NCBI GenBank assembly: GCA_013205155.1
Contig: JABMMT010000123.1
Coordinates: 1 to 11,875, forward strand
DNA from: Betaproteobacteria bacterium
GTDB lineage: Bacteria; Pseudomonadota; Gammaproteobacteria; Burkholderiales; Burkholderiaceae
Direction of reading: 5' to 3'
DNA length: 11,875 bases
Part shown: positions 6,521 to 11,875 of the stretch, in pieces
Layout of the letters: each line of letters begins with the position of its first letter
Position numbering within the stretch: position 1 is the first letter of the stretch
The notes under the pieces: generated by a model
Databases searched by the model: none
Seen by the model: only the letters and a program-made list of their open reading frames with translations
What the model was told of the DNA's origin: nothing
Made by a program: the position numbers and the translations under genes

Positions 6521-7408
6521 TTGCTAAAACCCATCTTTAATTATGCTGGGCTAGGCTTTTTAAAGCTTGTGTCAGTGTTGCCCTACAACGCTATAGTGGT
6601 ATTTGGTCATAGCCTAGGATTTATCGCCGCCCGCATCCCCGGAGAGCGTAATCGAGTTGTGAAGACTAATCTTCACCTTTGCTTTCCTGAATATGATGCT
6701 GCTGAAATTGATCGCCTAGCTAGACAGCACTGGCGCTTGCTAGGCCGCAGCATTGCTGAAAAAAGCCTTATTTGGCTTGGCAGTATCAAGCAATTAAGTA
6801 AGATGATCGAGGTCAAGTCAGCGGTTGACCTTTCCAGCAGAAAACCACGTATCTTAGTCAATATGCATTTCACTGGAATTGAAGGCAGCATTATTTTGAG
6901 CGCCCTCGCTAAAGAAAAGAATTGGCCACGTACTTCTGGATTTTTTCAAAGAATGAAAAATCCCTTCTTTAATCAAAAAATGATCGACTGGCGTAATCGC
7001 TTCGGGGGTAACTCAATTGATCGTCAGGGCAATTCAATCGAAATCATTCGAGAAATACGACGGGGCAGCTTTATCATCATCGCCCCTGATATCGATTTAG
7101 GATTGAAGGATTCTGTATTTGTTCCTTTTTTTGGAATTCAAACAAATACGATTACTGCAGTTTCACGATTGGCAAGAATTACGGGCGCTGAAGTTTGTTT
7201 GATGACTACCACTTTAAAAAAGGATGAATCAGGCTACCTTTGTGAAATTTCAAAGCCCTTAGAAAATTTTCCAGGGTCAGACCCTACAGCGGATACGGCT
7301 CGACTAAATCAATATTTTGAAAATGAAATTCGCTTGCGGCCTGCTGAATATTATTGGGTCCACAAGCGCTTTAAAAATCGCCCACAGGGTGAAGCAAACC
7401 CCTATTGA
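6521..7408 (+). CDS. LpxL/HtrB-family lipid A (Kdo2-lipid IV-A) acyltransferase
   Basis: Members add a secondary acyl chain to lipid A at the inner membrane, using acyl-ACP. The 295-residue product shows the acyltransferase HX4(D/E) motif as H116-F-T-G-I-E121 in NMHFTGIEG, then the family blocks DIDLGLKDSVFVPFFG (about 190-205) and AEYYWVHKRFKNRP (about 275-288). The N-terminus is hydrophobic (about 10-38) and probably anchors it to the membrane. The start is taken as TTG at 6521: no ATG or GTG is available upstream in frame, the conserved N-terminus begins here, and the gene is 7 nt after can, which favours coupled translation. A weak GAG in the end of can is the only ribosome binding hint. 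Which acyl position it serves, or whether it acts on another lipid such as an ornithine lipid, cannot be told from sequence alone. Confidence 0.92.
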   Translation: MLKPIFNYAGLGFLKLVSVLPYNAIVVFGHSLGFIAARIPGERNRVVKTNLHLCFPEYDAAEIDRLARQHWRLLGRSIAEKSLIWLGSIKQLSKMIEVKSAVDLSSRKPRILVNMHFTGIEGSIILSALAKEKNWPRTSGFFQRMKNPFFNQKMIDWRNRFGGNSIDRQGNSIEIIREIRRGSFIIIAPDIDLGLKDSVFVPFFGIQTNTITAVSRLARITGAEVCLMTTTLKKDESGYLCEISKPLENFPGSDPTADTARLNQYFENEIRLRPAEYYWVHKRFKNRPQGEANPY

Positions 7409-7457
7409 GCTTTTTCAAATCAAGACTTTTTCTTTCAATGGCTAAGAAAGTACACTA

Positions 7458-8213
7458 ATGTCGGATAATGCAGTGATGGAAGAAAAAGTTCGTGTCTCCA
7501 AACTCTTATCTGAATTAGGGCTTTGCTCACGTCGTGAAGCAGATACCTATATTGAACAGGGTTTAGTGACTGTTGATGGTGAAGTCGTTAACGAACTAGG
7601 GGTCCGCGCATTTAGACATCAAAAGATTGCATTGCAATCAGTAGCAAAGGCCCAACAGGCATCGCGTATCACCGTCATTCTAAACAAGCCCGTAGGCTTT
7701 ATTTCTCACTATGATGACGAGCAAGAATATGAACCGGCTGCCTCCTTAATTACCCCAGATAACTACTTTGCAAGCCCCTTAGACAAAGGCAAAAATCCGC
7801 GTTTCAACACGAAGGGTCTTGCCCCAGCTGGCCGCTTAGATATTGACTCGACTGGTATGCTGGTCTTAACCCAAGATGGTCGAGTAGCCAAGTTACTAAT
7901 CGGCGAAAGCAGTCCAATTGAAAAAGAATATTTAGTACGTGTAGAAGGCATGCTTTCATTTGAAGATTTAGATCGCCTCAGACATGGACTTTCGCTAGAT
8001 GGTGTTGCACTGAAACCAGCTCAAGTAAGTTGGCAAAACGAAGATCAACTACGCTTTGTATTGCGCGAAGGTCGCAAACGTCAAATTAGACGGATGTGCG
8101 AGATGGTTGGATTAAAAGTGATTGGTCTAAAACGCGTCAGAATGGGTCGAATCTCTTTAGGGCCACTTCTACCCGGGAAGTGGCGATTTTTAAAGCCTGG
8201 CGAACAGTTTTAA
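7458..8213 (+). CDS. RsuA/RluB/RluF-family rRNA pseudouridine synthase, RluF-like
   Basis: This enzyme isomerises a uridine in rRNA to pseudouridine. The 251-residue product has an N-terminal S4 RNA-binding domain at about 10-57 (KLLSELGLCSRREADTYIEQG), the NKPVGF motif at 76-81, and the catalytic loop GRLDIDSTGMLVLTQDG with catalytic D128. REGRKRQIRRM at 203-213 is the other family motif. The S4 domain and the lack of long basic tails resemble E. coli RluF (23S U2604) more than RluB, but the target is an inference. An insertion of about 25 residues (about 95-120) lies before the catalytic loop. The ATG at 7458 has only a weak AAGAAAG upstream; ATG at 7476 is an alternative. It follows the acyltransferase by 49 nt with no terminator between. 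Confidence 0.9.
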   Translation: MSDNAVMEEKVRVSKLLSELGLCSRREADTYIEQGLVTVDGEVVNELGVRAFRHQKIALQSVAKAQQASRITVILNKPVGFISHYDDEQEYEPAASLITPDNYFASPLDKGKNPRFNTKGLAPAGRLDIDSTGMLVLTQDGRVAKLLIGESSPIEKEYLVRVEGMLSFEDLDRLRHGLSLDGVALKPAQVSWQNEDQLRFVLREGRKRQIRRMCEMVGLKVIGLKRVRMGRISLGPLLPGKWRFLKPGEQF

Positions 8214-8228
8214 GTAAGGCTACCCGCT

Positions 8229-8234
8229 TATAAT
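8229..8234 (+). promoter_or_regulatory. Perfect -10 hexamer ahead of prfC
   Basis: TATAAT sits in the 57-bp gap between the pseudouridine synthase stop and the inferred prfC start. It would place the transcript start near 8241. No convincing -35 is seen (AGTTTT at 17-nt spacing). It overlaps the ATG at 8233, which speaks against that ATG being used from this promoter. Confidence 0.35.
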
Positions 8235-8270
8235 GCTGTCCAAACCTAGTTTAATAAGCGCAGAAATACC

Positions 8271-9899
8271 ATCGACACCAACATCCCAAGCGCTCCAGGA
8301 GCAGAAGTATTACGACGCCGTAGCTTTGCCATCATCTCTCACCCAGATGCGGGCAAGACAACGCTTACTGAAAAATTGCTGCTCTATGCAGGGGCCATTC
8401 AAATTGCCGGAAGTGTAAAAGCTCGTAAAGCAACACGACATGCTACATCAGACTGGATGGAGATTGAAAAGCAGCGGGGAATTTCAGTAGCTAGCTCGGT
8501 AATGCAAATGGAATATCGTAATTGCATTATTAATCTTCTAGACACCCCTGGACACCAGGATTTTTCAGAAGATACTTATCGTGTATTAACTGCCGTTGAT
8601 TCTGCTTTGATGGTGATTGATGCGGCTAACGGTGTTGAATCTCAAACATTACGCTTGCTCGAGGTTTGTCGAGCCCGCAATACGCCTATTGTTACCTTCA
8701 TCAACAAGATGGATCGGGAAGTAAAGCCCCCAATGGAGCTGATGGATGAAATTGAATCAGCACTTGGTATTGAAGTAGTGCCCTTTACATGGCCCGTTGG
8801 GATGGGTAAATCTTTCGCGGGTGTGATTGATATTACTAACATGCAAATGCGCATGTTTAAAGCCGGTGAAGATCGTGTTACCGAAGATTCACATGCCATT
8901 ATTGATATTCTTGATCCAGCCCTAAAAGAGCGCCTTGGTAGCGATCTTGAAAATGCTTTAGCTGAAGTAGACTTAATTAAAAGCGCCATGCCTGCATTCA
9001 ATCGAGAGGCATTCTTAGCAGGACATCAATCGCCCGTATTTTTTGGCTCTGCAATTAATAACTTTGGTGTACGCGAAATTCTGAATACCTTAGTTGAGTT
9101 AGCACCATCACCAGGATCTCGAAAAGCCCTGCAGCGAGAAGTCAGCCCCGCTGAAAGTAAATTTTCAGCAGTGGTCTTTAAGATTCAGGCCAATATGGAT
9201 CCGGCACATCGTGACCGCGTCGCTTTCTTACGCATCTGCTCAGGCCACTTTCAACGAGGCATGAAATTAAAAATTTGCCGCAATAATAAAGAGATTCGTA
9301 CAAACAATGCTTTATCTTTCTTATCGCAAAGACGGGATATTTTGGATGAGGCTTTCCCTGGCGACATCATAGGCTTGCCTAATCATGGCCTCTTGCGACT
9401 AGGCGATACCCTCACAGAAGGCGAACAACTTCAATTTACTGGTTTGCCCTTTTTTGCCCCTGAGATTTTCCGCATGGTTGAATCTGCAGACCCATTGCGC
9501 ACTAAACAATTAAGAACCGGCTTGATGCAATTAGGTGAAGAGGGTGCTATTCAAGTATTTCGGCCTATGGGAGGCGGCATCATGCTACTGGGGGCATTTG
9601 GCCAATTACAGTTTGAAGTGGTGAGTCATCGCCTAAAAACCGAATATGGGGCTGAAGTGCGCTTATTACCAGCTAGATATAGTCTGGCTCGTTGGGTAAG
9701 CTCGGATGATCTTGTGGCATTGAAAAAATTCACACAAGAAAATATACATCGCATGGCTGAGGATGTTGTCGGTGCGGCTGTTTTCTTGGCAACCCATAAG
9801 TCAGAGTTAGAGGTTGCACAACAACGCTGGGAATCCATTCAATTTCATGCTCTAAGAGAGCATGCCGGCTTAATCTATCAAGCTGAATTAGCTGGTTAA
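8271..9899 (+). CDS. prfC: Peptide chain release factor 3, with no canonical start codon
   Basis: RF3 is the GTPase that releases RF1 and RF2 from the ribosome after termination. The frame carries the whole G domain: P-loop HPDAGKTT, the EKQRGISVASSVMQM switch region, DTPGHQD, NKMD, and then domains II and III with GGGIMLLGAFGQLQFEV. The frame is intact from TAG at 8247 to TAA at 9899, but between 8247 and the P-loop (8340-8363) there is no ATG, GTG or TTG. The first is TTG at 8376, after the P-loop, which would give a dead GTPase. The end given here is ATC at 8271, followed by DTNIPSAPGAEVLRRRSFAIIS, which gives 542 residues (E. coli about 529). The other reading is a start at ATG 8233 in another frame with one base lost near 8304. 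Gene identity is sure; start and functional state are not. The C-terminus runs about 10 residues longer than in E. coli. Confidence 0.85.
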   Translation: MDTNIPSAPGAEVLRRRSFAIISHPDAGKTTLTEKLLLYAGAIQIAGSVKARKATRHATSDWMEIEKQRGISVASSVMQMEYRNCIINLLDTPGHQDFSEDTYRVLTAVDSALMVIDAANGVESQTLRLLEVCRARNTPIVTFINKMDREVKPPMELMDEIESALGIEVVPFTWPVGMGKSFAGVIDITNMQMRMFKAGEDRVTEDSHAIIDILDPALKERLGSDLENALAEVDLIKSAMPAFNREAFLAGHQSPVFFGSAINNFGVREILNTLVELAPSPGSRKALQREVSPAESKFSAVVFKIQANMDPAHRDRVAFLRICSGHFQRGMKLKICRNNKEIRTNNALSFLSQRRDILDEAFPGDIIGLPNHGLLRLGDTLTEGEQLQFTGLPFFAPEIFRMVESADPLRTKQLRTGLMQLGEEGAIQVFRPMGGGIMLLGAFGQLQFEVVSHRLKTEYGAEVRLLPARYSLARWVSSDDLVALKKFTQENIHRMAEDVVGAAVFLATHKSELEVAQQRWESIQFHALREHAGLIYQAELAG

Positions 9900-10129
9900 C
9901 GCTGCATCTTGCAGTCGAAGACTGCTACGAACTGAGTATCGCTACTTCTATAAACGGCCATCTTGCCAAACTGTGCACAATAAGCCTTTGCATTGACTGT
10001 CAACTGTTCAATCGACTCGCCGTTACTATTCAGAAAGGTAACGTGATTCGCGTCTGATGCATCAGTAAATACAGCTGCACATGAGACCAAGCAGATTACA
10101 GCTAGCGATGCCAATAAATACGCCTTCAT
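9896..10129 (-). CDS. Small putative lipoprotein of unknown function
   Basis: The 77-residue product has a lipoprotein signal: MKAYLLASLAVICLVSCA, with lipobox L14-V-S-C17, so the mature protein would be about 61 residues, lipid-anchored at C17. The mature part holds A-x-A-Y-C51-AQFGK-MAVY and ends near FDC73; two cysteines this far apart suggest one disulfide. I recall small envelope proteins with the same YC-x-x-x-GK ... C pattern but know no function. It overlaps the DUF2798 gene upstream by 4 nt (ATGA on the minus strand, 10126-10129), with AAAGG 4 nt before the start, so the two are likely coupled. Its stop shares TTAA (9896-9899) with the stop of prfC on the other strand. Confidence 0.8.
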   Translation of the reverse strand: MKAYLLASLAVICLVSCAAVFTDASDANHVTFLNSNGESIEQLTVNAKAYCAQFGKMAVYRSSDTQFVAVFDCKMQR

Positions 10130-10350
10130 TTGAACCTTTCAGCAAGGACGTTTGTAATCTTACTAGCTAAAGGCTTGTGAACCAATATGCAAACTATCGC
10201 TACTGGATAAACCAGCAGCCAAGCTTCTAGCCACTTCCAAAAGAAATTGCTGTCAAAGCCAATATCGATAAAAGTCGTGACCAGCGTAATACTTACTGAC
10301 ATTAAGAAGCCCATGACAATAGAAAAAATGAGGTCTGATAGATTAATCAT
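10126..10350 (-). CDS. DUF2798-type small membrane protein
   Basis: The 74-residue product has two membrane segments, at about 8-28 and 42-62, separated by a short stretch with DSNFFWKWLEAWLLVYP. The pattern of a first helix ending in TFIDIGF, a short W-rich loop and a second helix with LVYPVAIVC, then HKPLASKIT, fits the DUF2798 family of small membrane proteins of unknown function. The ATG at 10350 has no normally spaced Shine-Dalgarno sequence; a candidate promoter lies so close that the mRNA may begin at the start codon. It is the first gene of a two-gene unit with the lipoprotein. Confidence 0.75.
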   Translation of the reverse strand: MINLSDLIFSIVMGFLMSVSITLVTTFIDIGFDSNFFWKWLEAWLLVYPVAIVCILVHKPLASKITNVLAERFK

Positions 10351-10356
10351 GCCCTA

Positions 10357-10385
10357 ATCATAGCAACTATCTTTTTAGCTGTTAT
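10357..10385 (-). promoter_or_regulatory. Candidate promoter for the DUF2798-lipoprotein unit, possibly leaderless
   Basis: On the minus strand ATAACA (10385-10380) is followed after 17 nt by TATGAT (10362-10357), which ends 6 nt before the ATG at 10350. Transcription would start at or next to the ATG, which fits the missing Shine-Dalgarno sequence. The evidence is motif matching by eye. Confidence 0.35.
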
Positions 10386-10410
10386 TCTGAATCATGATCA
10401 CTATTCTGCG

Positions 10411-10422
10411 CCCTAAATAGGG
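10411..10422. repeat. Short palindrome in the divergent gap before the small basic gene
   Basis: CCCTA and TAGGG are perfect inverted copies around AA. It lies between two divergent genes (10351-10477), 55 bp before the small basic gene. A possible operator half-site pair, but short enough to be chance. Apart from this and the promoter candidate, I see nothing firm in the gap. Confidence 0.25.
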
Positions 10423-10477
10423 AAATCATGTCAAAATAGCTCACAGATCTATCATTCAATCACTCTAGGAAAATCAA

Positions 10478-10660
10478 ATGGCTGTAAACCAAAACCAAAA
10501 GAATCGAAAAGGTAATCCCATGCTCACCAAAACTGGGAAGACGCGCTTAGGTCCTCTGAATCTTGCTCAACTGACTAAGTTATTAGAGGCCAGTACTAAA
10601 CCAAAAGAAAAAGATAAGATTCAGCGGGCACTAAATAAGCTCACTGTGGCACCAGCCTAA
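10478..10660 (+). CDS. Small basic conserved-looking protein of unknown function
   Basis: The 60-residue product is rich in Lys and Arg, with no membrane segment and no cysteine. The N-terminal third (about 7-25) is basic and probably unstructured (QKNRKGNPMLTKTGKTRLG), followed by PLNLAQLTKLLEAS, likely a helix, and a second amphipathic helix, KEKDKIQRALNKLT. This layout suggests binding to nucleic acid or ribosomes, but that is inference. I have an impression of similar short proteins in related betaproteobacteria, but no name. It is a real gene on balance: AGGA at 10467-10470 lies 7 nt before the ATG, and a strong terminator begins 5 nt after its stop. Confidence 0.75.
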   Translation: MAVNQNQKNRKGNPMLTKTGKTRLGPLNLAQLTKLLEASTKPKEKDKIQRALNKLTVAPA

Positions 10661-10665
10661 ATACC

Positions 10666-10690
10666 AAGCCCCGCACTCTCGGGGCTTTTT
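10666..10690 (+). terminator. Rho-independent terminator of the small basic gene
   Basis: AAGCCCCG (10666-10673) and CGGGGCTT (10680-10687) pair perfectly around CACTCT and run into a T tract. It begins 5 nt after the TAA of the small gene and lies 5 nt short of the permease stop on the other strand. With only AA upstream of the stem on the other strand, it is a weaker terminator for the permease. Confidence 0.92.
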
Positions 10691-10695
10691 AATGT

Positions 10696-11568
10696 CTAGA
10701 CCCTCTTAATTAACATTCTTTTTCCTAATATGACCGTAGACACAACTAGCACTGCAAAGACTACATTCGTCCATGTGAGGGAGTCGCCCAATAAAATACT
10801 CGCGATGATCAAGGTGCAAAATGGCTGTATTAACTGCACCTGACTTACCCGTGCAATACCTCCAATTGCAAGACCCTCATACCAAAAGAAAAATCCGAGG
10901 AACATTGGAAAAAGGCTTAGGTAAACAAATATAGACCACGCAAAAGTACCAACATTTAAATAGGCAGAATCAAAAGTCAAATAACTAAAAACAATATTTG
11001 CGGGTAAAGAAATGACTAAGGCCCAAGAAATGACTGCGCGAGGATTCATTTTTCTTGAAAGCTCACCACCCTCAACATAGCCTATACAAGCACAAATACC
11101 GCCGAGCACTAGTAATACGTCTACCAGAGTAAAGCTACCGGAACTTTTTAAAAGGGCATAGGTAACCACTAAAGCCGCCCCTAATATAGACACCATCCAA
11201 AACCCTATTGATGGTCGCTCCCCAAAGCGAATTGCCCCAATCACGGTAGAAGCTAAAGGCATCATGCCAAGAATTACGGCACCATGTGATGAAGACCCAT
11301 ATGCCATAGCGACAGTTGTCAAAATGGGGAAACCAAAAACGACCCCTAAGGCAATTACGACAAGCTTACCAATATCTGCCTTAGCCAACATAGGCTCTTT
11401 AAAAATAACAAGGTAAGCTAATGCAAGCGCGCCTGCGAGAGTGGCCCTGCCAAATGCAATGAAATATGGATCAAAACTGAGTATCGCAATCTTAGTAACT
11501 GGCAAAGTCAGGCTAAAAATAAGAATGCCCACAAATCCAATCAGCATTCCCTTAGTCTCTTTATTCAC
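10696..11568 (-). CDS. EamA/DMT-superfamily permease
   Basis: The product, about 290 residues, has ten hydrophobic segments in two repeated halves of five, the layout of the drug/metabolite transporter (EamA) family of inner-membrane exporters. Visible marks include FSLTLPVTKIAI in the first helix, GRATLAGALAL in the second, and in the second half GLAIGGIARVSQVQLIQPFC, a typical end of the EamA repeat. Substrate cannot be read from sequence. The start is placed at GTG 11568, because AAAAGGG lies 5 nt upstream (11580-11574); TTG at 11592, adding eight residues, is possible but has no ribosome binding site. The gene is alone in its orientation. It lies next to decayed genes on its 5' side. Confidence 0.9.
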   Translation of the reverse strand: MNKETKGMLIGFVGILIFSLTLPVTKIAILSFDPYFIAFGRATLAGALALAYLVIFKEPMLAKADIGKLVVIALGVVFGFPILTTVAMAYGSSSHGAVILGMMPLASTVIGAIRFGERPSIGFWMVSILGAALVVTYALLKSSGSFTLVDVLLVLGGICACIGYVEGGELSRKMNPRAVISWALVISLPANIVFSYLTFDSAYLNVGTFAWSIFVYLSLFPMFLGFFFWYEGLAIGGIARVSQVQLIQPFCTLIIASILLGDSLTWTNVVFAVLVVSTVILGKRMLIKRV

Positions 11569-11628
11569 TATTACCCTTTTAGTCTTATTCAATAGATTGT
11601 ATTAACAAACTTCTCAATGGGCTTGTAA

Positions 11629-11712
11629 TATGGGTTTGATGATGAAGGGAATGCCCACATTGATGCTTTCTTTACCCCCCCTATGGCAGCAATACCCAAG
11701 GAATCAAGATGA
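11629..11712 (+). pseudogene. C-terminal remnant of an unidentified gene
   Basis: After a TAA at 11626-11628 the frame reads YGFDDEGNAHIDAFFTPPMA and then AIPKESR before TGA at 11710-11712. It has no start codon of its own at the right place, but it reads like a real protein end and its TGA overlaps the ATG of the following GNAT-like remnant in an ATGA, the usual sign of coupled genes. I cannot name the family. It is read as a degraded gene end; only 55 bp upstream the permease starts on the other strand, so most of the gene is gone. Confidence 0.4.
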
Positions 11713-11789
11713 TTACTTATCGTGATAAGGCCCAGATTACTACGGCACAGGCCATTGATCTCTATATTCGCTCAAACCATGGACGCTAA
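11709..11789 (+). pseudogene. N-terminal remnant of a GNAT-type acetyltransferase
   Basis: From the ATG at 11709 the frame encodes MITYRDKAQITTAQAIDLYI and then RSNHGR before TAA. This matches the start of a known group of GNAT N-acetyltransferases that open with M-I-x-Y-R-D-x-A-x-I-T-x-x-Q-x-I-D-L-x-x-RS, whose full length is about 140 residues. Only the first 26 codons remain, and the next gene begins 29 bp later, so the catalytic part is deleted, not merely frameshifted. The ATG overlaps the TGA of the upstream remnant. Confidence 0.55.
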
Positions 11790-11818
11790 AGAAATAAATT
11801 AGCCTTTATGATCTCGTT

Positions 11819-11875
11819 ATGAATACAACTCGCTTTTGCTTAGTACGTCACGGTGAAACCAATTGGAATGTTGAG
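11819..11875 (+). CDS. Histidine phosphatase family protein, N-terminal fragment cut by window edge
   Basis: The last 57 bases encode MNTTRFCLVRHGETNWNVE. LVRHGET (residues 8-14) is the signature of the histidine phosphatase (phosphoglycerate mutase-like) superfamily, with H11 the residue that is phosphorylated. Related genes include gpmB-like and cobC-like phosphatases; the part in view cannot separate them. No strong Shine-Dalgarno sequence precedes the ATG at 11819. The gene is open at the window edge. Confidence 0.85.
   Translation, partial: MNTTRFCLVRHGETNWNVE

Noticed and set aside
8233..8418. 61-codon frame beginning at ATG 8233
   Set aside because: It overlaps the first part of prfC in another frame and becomes unlike any protein after about codon 25. 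It may be the original prfC start if a base is missing, but is not a separate gene.
8642..9001. 119-codon minus-strand frame within prfC
   Set aside because: It lies wholly antisense to the conserved G domain of RF3 and its composition (Ser, Arg, Ile runs) is typical of a reverse reading.
1..11875. CRISPR array, insertion sequence, prophage, tRNA, or defence system
   Set aside because: I saw no regularly spaced repeats, transposase, phage genes, tRNA-like cloverleaf or defence nuclease; the genes are ordinary chromosomal ones.

Overview
The window looks like chromosomal DNA of a betaproteobacterium in Burkholderiaceae. The AT-rich base use, gene content and protein style fit Polynucleobacter best, but this is recognition by eye, not a search. 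The mreB-mreC-mreD-mrdA-rodA order is the standard betaproteobacterial cell-shape operon. Several signs of decay or start-codon drift suggest a lineage under weak selection or genome reduction: a prfC with no canonical start, degraded gene ends near the right edge, and many TTG starts.

Layout. Positions 1-4560 (+) hold the rod-shape and elongasome operon: the last codons of mreB, then mreC, mreD, mrdA (PBP2) and rodA, tightly packed with overlaps. A bidirectional terminator near 4600 separates it from a leftward block: HU DNA-binding protein (hup), a 121-residue membrane-anchored protein of unknown function, and a DUF167/YggU protein. A rightward block starts only 22 bp away and carries a beta-carbonic anhydrase (can), an LpxL/HtrB-type lipid A acyltransferase, an RluF-like 23S rRNA pseudouridine synthase and peptide chain release factor 3 (prfC). 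prfC meets, tail to tail, a leftward pair made of a small lipoprotein and a DUF2798 membrane protein; the two convergent stop codons share one TTAA. A 60-residue basic protein with its own terminator follows (+), then a leftward EamA/DMT permease. The right edge holds remnants of two coupled genes, the second resembling a GNAT acetyltransferase, and the first 19 codons of a histidine phosphatase.

How it works together. MreB/C/D, PBP2 and RodA form one machine for lateral wall synthesis. Carbonic anhydrase, lipid A acylation, rRNA modification and RF3 are housekeeping functions with no obvious link to one another. I see no prophage, CRISPR array, insertion sequence, tRNA or rRNA gene and no clear new defence or metabolic system. 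The most interesting points are the missing prfC start, the decayed coupled gene pair, and a perfect palindrome in the can/DUF167 divergent gap.
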